The notes under the pieces: model-generated
What the model saw: only the letters and a program-made list of their open reading frames with translations
Databases searched by the model: none
Told to the model about the DNA's origin: nothing
Shown here: positions 21,302-30,699 of the stretch, piece after piece
Layout: every line of letters starts with the position of its first letter
Position numbering within the stretch: position 1 is the stretch's first letter
Made by a program: the position numbers and the translations under genes
NCBI GenBank assembly: GCA_029990175.1
Contig: JARKIP010000035.1
Span: 39,508,001 to 39,572,000, forward strand
Source of the DNA: Petunia secreta
Taxonomy: Eukaryota > Streptophyta > Magnoliopsida > Solanales > Solanaceae
DNA: 64,000 bases
Direction: 5' to 3'

Positions 21302-23575
21302 ACATTGATTTCCCAATTGAAGATACCCATCTTGAAACATCCCAACCCATATCGATTACAATGGCTAAGTGAGTGTGGGGAGTTGAAGGTGGTGGAGCAA
21401 GCATTGATTGAGTTTGGCATGGGAAGCTGTAAAGACAAAATCTTGTTTGATGTCGTCTCGATGCAAGCATGCCATCTATTATTTGGGAGACCATGGCAAC
21501 ATGATAGATGTGTGGTGCACGATGCCCGGAACAATTCATATACGGTCAAGCATGATGGGAGGAAGTTTTTGCTTAGACCTTTGACTCCAAAGCAAGTAAG
21601 GGAAGACTACAAGCGAATGAGGGAGTTGAGGGAAGCGGCTAAAGCCAAGTCACCCATTGTACTTGATCCCGAGGAAAATAATCTTGTTGCCTTGCCATTG
21701 CATGATGAAAATGAGAGTCACTCCACTTCAAATGAGAGAGAAAAGATAGAGAGAAGTGAGGGAGTGACCGGTGACAATCTAAGAGGGGAAAAAGGAGAGG
21801 ATTTGAGGAGTGATGTGAGTGGATTGTCACCACAAACTACACTTGACCATGAGGTAAAATTGAGAGAGAAGAGAGGTGAGAAAGGAAAAATTGAGAGTGA
21901 GAGCACCCATTATTCTAACAATTCTTCATCTTCTACTTTTTCTTGTGTAAGCTCTTGTGTAGGTACAAATGAAGACAAGCCATTGGAGCCTAAACCATGT
22001 GCTTGGAAGGAAAGACAAGAGGAGGAAAGTTCTCAATGTGAGCCTCATGAAGAAGGAGTTATACATGACACTTCAAGCCTTGTGAGTGATCAAGGAAGTC
22101 CTACAAATGTAAGTGTTGCTCCACCTTTTCATGAGCCTACTAGCTATTTGTCTTGTGATGACTTAACACTAGTTGGTGCTTGTGATGCATCTAGTGAATA
22201 TGCGACTAGTGAAGAGTCTAAAAGTCAACTTTTGTGTGCTTGTGTGACATTAGTTGAGAGCCTTGCTAAGCCACATCATGATGTGAGCTCATTGTTCAAT
22301 GAATCTCTCACTAGTGTAGACTTGATAGTTGACAATGAATGTGACCTTTGCTATGACACACCGCCAATTTTTGATAAATGGGTAGATGAGATAGTTGATC
22401 ATACCCTTGTTGATATGCTTCTATTTGGTGGGTCTATGTGTTGTGGTGAGGATGATAGTGCCCTTGAGGAGTCCAACTTGCATGAATTGGACAAGGTTGT
22501 CTATGATGACTCCTCAAGTGAGAGTAATGAACCTAGTCTTGATAACTTGTCTATGCTTGATCATGATAGTGAGATGCATGCTTATACTAATCCATTTTTT
22601 GAAGGTATTCTCATTAGTGGTAAAGACTTGTATCGGACTAGGTTGGTTAGTCAAATGGAACCCCCATGGTGTGAAGGGTTTGACCCCTTAGGCAACCCCT
22701 TGTGTGAGAATTTGAATGAGGTAAATGACTCTTTGAGTGACCCTACTAATGCTTGTTTGGGTTATGATGAAGAAGAGACCATTATCAATACCTTTCTTGA
22801 TAGTTTGTCTTTTGAAAAGGGTTGCTTAGGTGATGAAATGGGAGGTGACAAGGAACCCCTTGGTGTGAGTAAGTATGCTCTAAAGAAGGGGAGTGGAGTA
22901 CGTGATGTTACTTGCATGTTGGGTTACTTGACTCACTCCACTCCACATGTTGATCACACTTTGAGGAGGGATTGGTTTGTTGATCTTGAGCTTACGGTTC
23001 AAGGGGATTTTGATAGCTTGATCTTGCATTTTCCATGTCCCCATGACCTATTTGCTCCTTATTGTGTTGTATGCATATTCGCATTGAACCAAGCACTTGA
23101 TGATCTCCTTGGAGATGTGGTATTTGTTCTTAACATTGATGCTTGGTTATATCACAAGAGTGTGTTTTCCACACTTCTTGCACTAACCTACTTTCAAAGT
23201 AGGAAATCTTGTATTTGCTTGTCGTTGCTTGTAGGTTCTAAGCTCCATGTTGAGGCAAAGGAGACCTTGGAAGAAACCTATGTCAAAGTGACGATCAAGG
23301 GTTGCGAGGGACGAGAGCTTTGGGCGCCCCGAAGAGATGATGCCATGGACGCGAATGCAATGATTTCGAGGACGAAATCTTCTCAAGAAGGGGAGGATGA
23401 TGAGATCCAAACGAGCCAAGACATCGTTCCAACATGTATCAAGCTTGGAAGAAGCAAAGGATGCAAGGGCAAGAGCTTCGGAGATGAGTCAAGCATGTTT
23501 AGGCGATGGAGCATCGGTGCTCCACCCCACAGGCAGCCAGGCGCTCCGCCTAGGCAAAGCAGGCGCCCCGCCTGA
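21302..23575 (+). CDS. B1 protease remainder plus unrecognised pol-replacing domain
   Basis: An open frame of 757 codons, in frame with the broken Gag upstream. The first ~110 codons complete the aspartic protease (CKDKILFDVVSMQACHLLFG, RPWQHDRCVVHDARN, PLTPKQVREDYKRMRELREA). From about 21640 to 23397 comes a domain of some 580 residues with no RT, RNase H or integrase motif. It has a charged, serine-rich start (NEREKIERSEGVTGD), cysteine-containing stretches (CVSSCVG, CDLCYDTPPIFD, CPHDLFAPYCVVC), an acidic middle and MEPPWCEGFDPLGNPLCE. The frame passes through the polypurine tract (residues SSQEGEDD) and ends 178 bp inside the 3' LTR. I do not recognise the domain. It is a close homologue of the same region in B2. 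Confidence 0.75.
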   Translation, partial: TLISQLKIPILKHPNPYRLQWLSECGELKVVEQALIEFGMGSCKDKILFDVVSMQACHLLFGRPWQHDRCVVHDARNNSYTVKHDGRKFLLRPLTPKQVREDYKRMRELREAAKAKSPIVLDPEENNLVALPLHDENESHSTSNEREKIERSEGVTGDNLRGEKGEDLRSDVSGLSPQTTLDHEVKLREKRGEKGKIESESTHYSNNSSSSTFSCVSSCVGTNEDKPLEPKPCAWKERQEEESSQCEPHEEGVIHDTSSLVSDQGSPTNVSVAPPFHEPTSYLSCDDLTLVGACDASSEYATSEESKSQLLCACVTLVESLAKPHHDVSSLFNESLTSVDLIVDNECDLCYDTPPIFDKWVDEIVDHTLVDMLLFGGSMCCGEDDSALEESNLHELDKVVYDDSSSESNEPSLDNLSMLDHDSEMHAYTNPFFEGILISGKDLYRTRLVSQMEPPWCEGFDPLGNPLCENLNEVNDSLSDPTNACLGYDEEETIINTFLDSLSFEKGCLGDEMGGDKEPLGVSKYALKKGSGVRDVTCMLGYLTHSTPHVDHTLRRDWFVDLELTVQGDFDSLILHFPCPHDLFAPYCVVCIFALNQALDDLLGDVVFVLNIDAWLYHKSVFSTLLALTYFQSRKSCICLSLLVGSKLHVEAKETLEETYVKVTIKGCEGRELWAPRRDDAMDANAMISRTKSSQEGEDDEIQTSQDIVPTCIKLGRSKGCKGKSFGDESSMFRRWSIGAPPHRQPGAPPRQSRRPA
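23385..23397 (+). other. polypurine tract of B1
   Basis: AAGAAGGGGAGGA directly before the 3' LTR primes plus-strand synthesis. It is identical in B2 (53672-53684) and in A (minus, 37138-37126), and it is also coding. Confidence 0.85.
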
Positions 23576-24123
23576 GATACACTTGGCCCAGGCGCTCCGC
23601 CCAGCCCCCAGGCGGTCCACCCAGCCCCTTCTACTGATCAACTTTGTGGGCGCTCCGCCCAAGAAACGGGCGCTCCGCTCGATTTCCTGAAGCACGAGAT
23701 TTTAAGTGTGAAGTGACTATTTTGACCTTGCGTGGTCTTTTAAGCTTAAAGCCTAAGTGTGGGCTATTTAGTCATTTTACTTAGTGCCTAAAAACCTCTA
23801 TAAATAGCTAGATAGCTTATTTTATTCCTTAGTCTATTTTGAATGATGAATTAACATTGTAAAGAGGGATCTCTTTGGGTTTATGAAAAACCAACCTTTG
23901 TTTGGGATTTGTGTGCTTCTAGTGGATTCTAGTTGGACAACGACCCCGCCCCGACCATTCTACTTGCGAGTCCTTTGTCGTCTCGAGGGTAGTTGCCTAG
24001 CGTAGGTGTTCTTGACATTCTCTCGGGGTGTAACAGAACGAGTTTTCCGTTGCTACTTGAGATTATTGATCGAGTTACGTCTCGTTCTCTATCTTTTACT
24101 TTTTCCTCGCTTGATTCTTATCA
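23398..24123 (+). repeat. 3' LTR of B1
   Basis: 726 bp, TGATGAGATCC to GATTCTTATCA. It has six GC-rich hairpin motifs, one more than the 5' LTR: the extra unit is GGGCG-ctc-CGCCC plus the 'aagaaac' spacer near 23652-23672. The first 178 bp encode the C-terminus of the polyprotein. Confidence 0.9.
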
Positions 24124-24128
24124 CACTG

Positions 24129-24188
24129 TCAGAGACACATTCACCATTGCCTTTCAACAAAATGGTCCTCCTATTGGGACACTCATAT
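24129..24188. other. short unassigned stretch between B1 and C1
   Basis: About 60 bp separate the B1 target site from the start of the C1 pol fragment. It continues the sequence left of B1 and is not recognised. Confidence 0.3.
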
Positions 24189-25883
24189 TGCTTTAGACGA
24201 TCATCTCATGCATGTTCAAGGTGTTCTTGATGGTCTTAGGGGAGAGAAACTCTATGTGAATCTTAAGAAATGTGATATCTGTGTTGAAAAATTTGTTTTC
24301 CTGGGATTAGTTGTGAGTGCGAAGGGTGTAGAAGTTGATAAAAATAAAGTGAAAGCTATTAGAGAGTGGCCTGTGCCGAAGAGTGTGTCTGAAGTTAGGA
24401 GTTTTCATGGTTTGGCTAACTTCTATAGGCGATTTGTTAAAGGGTTTAGTACTATTGCGTCTCCTTTGACTTCAATCATTCGGAAGGATAAAGGGTTTGA
24501 GTGGGGGAAAAGACCAAGAGAGTGCTTTTGAATTATTGAAGCAGAGGGTTAATTCTGCTAGTTTGTTACAGTTGCCTGATTTTGGTAAGATTTTCGAGGT
24601 TGAGTGTGATGCTTCTGGGGTAGGTATAGGTGCAATACTAATGCAAGATAAAAAACCTATTGCTTACTTTAATGAAAAATTAAATGGAGCAACCTTAAAT
24701 TATTATACTTATGATAAAGAAATGTATACACTGGTTAGAGCTTTAGCTAATTAGCAACATTACCTTTGGCCTAAGGAGTTTGTCATTAGGACTGATCATG
24801 AGACTCTTAAATTCTTGAAAGGGAAATCCAAATTGAATAAACAACATGCTAAGTGGGTAGAACTTATTGAAACTTTTCGTTATGTTATCCACTATAAGAA
24901 AGGTAAAGATAATGTTGCTGCTGATGCACTTTCTCTCAGGCATGTTTTGACGAGTGTATTAACTGCTAACTTGATGGGTTTCGATCATATCAAGCAATTG
25001 TATGATAGCAATCCCGACTTTGGAAGTATGTACAAGGAATGTGAGTCAAGTATGATTGAGGGCTTCACTCGCGATGATGGGTATTTGTTTCGAAAAGGTA
25101 AGTTATGTGTTCCTCGTTGCTCGTTGAGGGAATTATTTGTTAGCAAAGCACATAGTACTAGTTTGAAGGTTACTTTGGTGTTGCTAAGACAATAGAGCAT
25201 CTTAAGGAGACATTTTTTTTGCCACACGTGAAGCGGGATGTAGGTCGTGTTTGTGGTGTTTTCCTTCGGGCGAAGTCTAAGATTAAACAAGATGGGTTAT
25301 ATACTCATTTGCCTATTCCTGAGGGTTCTTGGTTAGATGTCTGTGGATTGTTTTGGGTTTGCCTAGGACTAGTAGGGTGCATGATTCTATTTTTGTGGTG
25401 GTCTATCGATTTTCTAAGATGGCACACTTTATTCCTTGTCACAAAAAAGATGATGCTTCTTATGTAGCTGGGTAGTTTTTGAGAGAGCTGTTGAGGCTAC
25501 ATGGGGTTTGAGGTCTATTGTGAGTGATGGGGATGTAAAATTTGTGAGTCAATTTTAGAGGACATTGTGGTCTAGGTTGGGGTCGAAGTTACTCTACTCT
25601 ACTACTTGTCATCCCAAACTGATGGCCAAACTGAGTTGGTCAATAGGACTTTGGGAAGTATGTTGCGGGTTGCAAAACAGGGTCGAGGTATTGAAAAAGG
25701 TGCATGAACAAGTGAAAGTTCAATTGGAAAAGACATATGAGAAAGTTGCTAACAAGGCGACTCGAGGAAGAAGACCACTTGATTTCCAACCCAATGATTA
25801 GGTTGGCTTCACTTGAGGAATGAACAGTTTCCTGACAAACATTTGATTTATTCGAGGACGAATCATTTGCAAGAGAGAGAGGA
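24189..25883 (+). pseudogene. element C1: truncated gypsy pol (end of RT, RNase H, integrase)
   Basis: The fragment starts mid-RT (DDHLMHVQGVLDGLRGEKLY, where C2 has the matching DDHLMHV stretch after YFDDILIYKRS). It continues through the RNase H region (EVECDASGVGIGAILMQ, then ALAN with TAG for the next tryptophan) into integrase. A frameshift lies near 24509 and several stops follow. The integrase core is damaged and the C-terminal part is shortened (VLKKVHEQVKVQLEKTYEK). It ends with a purine-rich tract directly at the LTR at 25884, which therefore also served as its 3' LTR. The left end is truncated and no target duplication is seen. Confidence 0.85.
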
Positions 25884-26688
25884 TGATACGAACCTAGCGG
25901 ATAGCACGAGTTAATCGGCGCCAAATGTGGAGGTTGAATTATCAAGTGGAACGTTGACACGTTTGAATACAAAGGAGGAATGTGTATTGTAAGCAAAAGA
26001 ACTTCATGATCTTCAATTGATGATTCATGGGAGTCTAGGATGGTTGAGCTATGATGGAATGATGTTTTCAAGTATTTGGAACTTGTCTAGGATCGCGGAG
26101 AATTAATGCATTTGCACTTACAAAAACAGTGGAGCGAGGAGTATTTTAAGACTCATTGTATGAACTGTACAACAGCCCGCACATTATATGAGAAGGCTGT
26201 GAGCCCTGGGAGTTTAGCATAAAAAAAGTCTTACATTGTATGAAGTTCTGTCGAATCTGGGAACTCTCCAATCTGAATTTGGATTATTGTAGGGGCTTTC
26301 CTACTTACTTTATTTCATATATAAACCCCTATGAACCTTTTTTGGAGGGGGACAACAAATAGAGAGAAACTAAAAACACCATTTGTGAGATTATAACCTT
26401 AGTGTTCGAATCAAACAAGCAATTACATGTTTTTTAACAATTAGTATTCTTGAAGGTAATCTTCTTCATCATTCTTTGTATTTGGGATCCTATTTCGTTG
26501 TTCTTGGGAGGTGAATGTGTAGGTAATCCTTTTCATTGCTTAAGACATTCGTTTAGGATTTTAAATTTCTTATTGTTATACAACTCCCTATCGTCTTTCG
26601 ATTATTTTAATCAAATTCTATCTTTAGTTTTCCTTTCAATTATTGTTAATTTTGATATTTCGCTACTTGTGTATCTCGGATCGTATCA
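25884..26688 (+). repeat. left LTR of C2 (also 3' LTR of C1)
   Basis: 805 bp. It is preceded by C1 coding sequence and a purine tract and followed by a PBS, so it sits between two interiors. A TATA box (TATATAAA) lies at 26318-26325. It has no GC-rich hairpin motifs of the A/B kind. Confidence 0.88.
26318..26325 (+). promoter_or_regulatory. TATA box in C LTR
   Basis: TATATAAA about 370 bp before the LTR end; the same sequence recurs in the right LTR near 59413-59420. Confidence 0.55.
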
Positions 26689-26690
26689 GT

Positions 26691-26702
26691 TGGTATCAGA
26701 GC
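26691..26702 (+). other. primer binding site of C2
   Basis: TGGTATCAGAGC, two bases after the LTR end; initiator tRNA-Met type. Confidence 0.8.
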
Positions 26703-27036
26703 GAAGTCTTGGAGGAATCCACGTTCCTAAGTTCTTGAAATCAAGATCCAAAAGTTATTAAAAAAATTAGTTCTTTGTTCTTGTGTTTTTGTTTATCCTA
26801 TTAATTACAAAAAAAAAAAAAAAGGAGAAACTGTTTTGACAAGAACAATTGAAAGAATCTTGATTCAATTGATTGTTGCAAAGAAAAATTATTTTATGGT
26901 TGGGAAAAACTTATTGAGTTTCGGGTTAAGCGTGAATTAATGTTAGACCACATTAATTCGTTCTTAACTATCTTGAAACTAATTTCTTTCGTGCCATTTC
27001 TTACAAATGCCACTCTAAAAAAATTACTTTCAAAAC

Positions 27037-27261
27037 CTGCAAATTATGACATTCGCCTGGAATGTGAGCAAATATATCATGTCGATTGCTCAACCGTACT
27101 TTGGCTATCTTACGTGGAGCTGAATTAGGTTTTTTCGGTGTTCTCGTTGAAACACGCATGCATACTCCTTGCTTCTGGGGACATTGATCCAAAGCTCGAG
27201 TACGGTCCGTGCGCCGTTTTTCTTCTCTACCATGACGAATCAATTGATTTAGTGTAGGCAT
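27037..27261 (-). pseudogene. rps12: mitochondrial rps12 5' part (nuclear copy)
   Basis: Read on the minus strand from the ATG at 27261, the frame gives the first 75 or so residues of plant mitochondrial ribosomal protein S12. It starts MPTLNQLIRHGREEKRRTDR and runs through TRTPKKPNSA and IAKVRLSNRHDIFAHIPGE to HNLQ. Homology then stops at about 27037 and unrelated sequence follows, so the last ~50 residues are missing. The conserved leucine in the PNSALRK motif is encoded here as proline (CCA), as expected for unedited mitochondrial DNA if that site is edited (inference). It lies in the leader of C2 and cannot be functional there. Confidence 0.88.
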
Positions 27262-27680
27262 CGCTCTTTCCTTTGTCCTTCCCCCCTATTTTTGCCCTCT
27301 CACTAGTGGTTACTCCCGATCCGAAGCAGACTTCAAGTCAAAGGAAGAAAGTTTCCTCAATTTCTTGACCCGAAGCCTATGTAAATGTAAGGCTTTCTCT
27401 TGGTTGAAGGTACCGTCCTTCCGTATTGGTTTCCTCTTGGACTCCGGCGTAATCCTGAGCCTGTAAGGTGTCTTCGTACTACCAAAAAATGAGATTCTTG
27501 CCAAATCCAAGTTTGCTGCATTCTCCAACTCCGGATGAGTTTGAGGCCTCCGGCGCCCTTTTTGAATACTTTTTGTTGTGCCCCTATCTCTAAAGGGCGA
27601 GGGTGGCGAGGACTCAAGGACAAGACACGACTCAGACCCCGGTCAATTTGAGGACGGAACTCCAGCAAGAAATCTATTGA
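27262..27680. other. probable mitochondrial flanking DNA (NUMT continuation)
   Basis: The sequence upstream of rps12 on the minus strand is more GC-balanced than the surrounding retroelement and is open for 72-103 codons in overlapping frames. I do not recognise a product, and it is not nad3, the usual neighbour. The right end of the insertion is uncertain, somewhere near 27680-27730. Confidence 0.45.
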
Positions 27681-27959
27681 AGAGTTGGTGCTGGGTTAGC
27701 CGAAAATCAAAGTTTATCTGGTCCATGAAAAATTAGCTTTTTACGATTACATCGGCAATAATCCAGAAAAGGGTGGATTGTTCATAGCGAACTTCTTCTT
27801 AGATAGGTAACTTGTGAGTTGGATTCAAACTCTGAGGCTGCTAAAAAGAGTGAGAAAGAGAGGAATTCCGAGAGAAAGTGAGGTCACTTAAAATGTGAGA
27901 GTATTTTAGGAGTTGAAGATACTTTTAGCGACATTAAGGGAGTCGCTCCTGCTGAAATA

Positions 27960-29138
27960 ATGGGCTAGATGTTTCATGCCATGATGCAGCAGCTACAGCA
28001 ACTAACCGTACAAGTTGGAAAATTACAGAGGGCGAATCAAGCAGCCCCTGCAGCACCTGAAGTACCCTGAGCCCCACTTCAAGATGTGAGGAGGGAACAG
28101 GAGAACATAGAACCTCTAGCAGATGATCCACTTGTTGAGTTTGATGAAGAAGAGTATGAGGATTACGTGGATTATGGTAGACAAGGTTTTCCTGGACGAA
28201 GAAGAGGGGGTATGCTAGGGCAAGGGTATGGATTTCGATAATGGAATCAACCCAACAGAGATGATGACATTGATAGAAACTTGGGGAGTATCAAGATGAC
28301 AATTCCTTCTTTTGATTGAACAAATGATCTTGATGCTTACTTTTAGTGCGAAACAAAAGTTGAACGAATCTTTAGAAGTTCATAATTATTCTGAGGCAAA
28401 AAAAGTTCGGATGGCTGTAATGGAATTTAGGGGTTATGCTTCGTCATGGCTTGAGAAAATTGAGGTTGATCGTAGGAGACTTGTACAAAGACCTATTGAG
28501 TCTTAGGAAGAGTTGAAGCGATTCATGAGGAGTCGGATTGTGCCTTCACACTATCACCGAGAGATTATATAAAAATTACATACTTTGGAGTAAGGTAACA
28601 AAAGTGTTGAAGAGTACCACAATGCTATGGAGATGCTTCATATGAGGGCTAACTTGCAAGAAGCTGAAGAAACCAACTCAGTTCTTTACTGGATTAAACA
28701 AGAGATAGCTAATCAGATTGAGCATTCACGAAAGAGTGATAATTTGGCAGAGATGCTTCACTTGGCTACTAAAGTTGAGAGAATTCTTAAGAGTCGAGGT
28801 AAATCTTCATCCGCTAGCTGGAATAGAGAAAGAGGGAACTGTAGTTCACAAAAGAGTAAATAAGAAAATCTGACACTAAGCCATTCAAAGCAGTTGAAAA
28901 GGGGAAGAACAAGGTCGATGTTAAAGAGGGAGGGAACTCCACTCAACCAAAGCTTTCTCAGAGATCAAGTAGCATTATTTGCCATAAATGTCAGGGTAGA
29001 GGTCACATGCAATATAAGTGTCCCAATAGGAGGACCATTTTGTTGAAAGGCAATGGTGAATACGTTTTTGACAGTGAGGAAGTGATGCACGGTAAACTAG
29101 TGGAGGCAAATAAACAAGATTCGGAAGAAAGTAAAACA
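27960..29138 (+). pseudogene. C2 Gag remnant
   Basis: Broken Gag shows an N-terminal segment near 27970-28070 (MMQQLQQLTVQVGKLQRAN), an acidic stretch, and a Gag domain from about 28340 (MAVMEFRGYASSWLEKIEVD, VEEYHNAMEMLHMRANLQ). One zinc knuckle CHKCQGRGHMQYKCP lies near 28980-29025. Several stops and at least one frameshift interrupt it. An A/B-type solo LTR follows directly. Confidence 0.8.
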
Positions 29139-29846
29139 TGATAACAAGAAAGTCGAGACTAGGAAGAATAGAAATAGAAGAAAGAATGGATAAAACGATT
29201 TAAAACATGAATTGATTATACAAAGGGAGAAGTGAAACTCGAACCTTACAAGGATTTCATACTAGGATGAAATCCACATGATTCCAAGTCAAGAGATAAA
29301 CGGAGCTTCAAGCTTCAAACACGAGAGGCCAAGCCACTTCTATGTTCTATTCTTCAATGTCAAATTCTAACTAATGAATGAAATGACTAAGTGTGGTATT
29401 TATAGATGTTCCACACTCCTAATTGAAATGTCTAAAAGCCCACAAAAGGGGTAAAAATAATACAAGCCACGTAGGGCTAAATATGAATTACACATAGAAT
29501 TTCCGTCCAAAACATAACAAAAGTAGGTGCCCCGCCTAGCAGATTGGGCGGTCCGCACAGTGCAGATTGTAGGAAAGTGCGCGGTCCACCTCCTTTGAGA
29601 TCCAGAGAGTTGACCTTTAACTAGGTGGTCCGCCTGGTGCTTCCTCTTCCTGGGAGGTGTGGAGACGGCTCAAAATAGAATTTAGGTGTTCCTCCTTGGC
29701 CCGTAGTCGATCCTCCCTCGATGTTGCTCAAGTCCATGACCTCAAATCACTCTCGAATCCTCCTCCGGAGCCCTTCACTTGTATTCTTTGTGCTCCCGGG
29801 CTTGGCTCTTGATAGTTGGTGCTTTGGCTCAATTTGCCCCGCATCA
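29139..29846 (-). mobile_element. solo LTR of the A/B family inside C2
   Basis: A 708-bp block splits the C2 Gag/protease region. On the minus strand it starts TGATGCGGGGC and ends CTTGTTATCA, matching A/B LTR termini. It has a TATA-like stretch ('ctataaata' on the minus strand near 29400) and degraded GC-rich motifs around 29530-29645. The size equals the B LTRs. No clear 5-bp duplication is present, so it is probably old. Confidence 0.7.
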
Positions 29847-30650
29847 GGAAGAATCTGACGGAGATGAAAAAGCTGATGGTACTACTAGTTGTGAGGAGGA
29901 AGAGCCAATGAATACTTTATTGGTTGTTCGGAGAATGATGGGTTCTCAGATAAAAGAGAGTGAGTCTAATCAAAGAGAAAATTTATTCCATTCCCGGTGT
30001 AATATCGGTGGACAAATTTGCTCTTTGATCATGGATAGTGGAAGTTGTACTAGTGTGGCTAGTGCATCTCTTATTGGGTAGCTGGGTCTTCGGAACATGA
30101 AACATTCTAATCCATATAAGCTTCAGTGGTTGAATGAATGTGGAGAAGTAAAAGGGAACAAGCAAGTTCTTATTTGCTTCAAAATTGGAAAGTATGTGGA
30201 TGAAGTGATGTTTGATATTGTTCCAATACAGGCTTGCCATTTATTGCTTAGAAAACCTTGGCAGTATGATCGGAATGTTGTGCATGATGGAAAAAGTAAT
30301 CGCTACACTGATGAGATGAAAGGGATGAAGTACGCCTTGAAGCCCTTGACTTAGCTTCAAATTGATGAAGATCACAAAAGGGTGAAGAAAATGGGGAAAA
30401 GGGTTATAGACGACAACGGTGAGATCGAGAATGGTGGTAAAAATGTTATTGGCGAGACTGTGAGTAGTGAGAGTGTGGAAAAATTGGAGAGCCAAAAAAT
30501 GGGGAGTAATGGAAATAAAAAGAGTGATGGTGAGGGGAGGGAGGCGAAAGGAAGAGAATTGAGCTTATTCGTAAAAGCCAAGGAGTGTGTGAGAACACAT
30601 ATGAAGGGACTGCCTCGTGTGCTATATTTGTACAAGGAGGCTTATTTGTA
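29847..30650 (+). pseudogene. C2 protease and protease-RT linker remnant
   Basis: It continues the C2 frame after the solo LTR: an acidic stretch, ENLFHSRCNIGGQICSLIMD, then the active site DSGSCTSVAS, a stop at about 30079-30081, then HSNPYKLQWLNECGE, VMFDIVPIQACHLLL and a second stop near 30352. A charged linker (KKMGKRVIDDNGEIENGGKN) leads toward RT. The linker occupies the place where B elements carry their unknown domain, but it is far shorter. Confidence 0.8.
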
Positions 30651-30699
30651 ATGAACTACCTCCTTCTTTGCCTAGTGTTTTTAAATCTTTGTTGTAGGA

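Larger units (their letters stand above)
17775..24123 (+). mobile_element. element B1: non-autonomous gypsy LTR retrotransposon
   Basis: This is a complete 6.35 kb element. The LTRs lie at 17775-18477 and 23398-24123, and a 5-bp target duplication CACTG at 17770-17774 and 24124-24128. The primer binding site TGGTATCAGAGC (initiator tRNA-Met type) is at 18481-18492. The polypurine tract AAGAAGGGGAGGA is at 23385-23397. The interior encodes Gag, an aspartic protease and then a long unrecognised domain. Reverse transcriptase, RNase H and integrase are absent. Termini, PBS, PPT and Gag are close to those of element A, suggesting mobilisation in trans by A-like elements (inference). Confidence 0.92.

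Noticed and set aside
27310..27668. additional mitochondrial gene next to rps12
   Set aside because: Open frames overlap in two phases and match no mitochondrial protein I recognise; kept as probable flanking organellar DNA.
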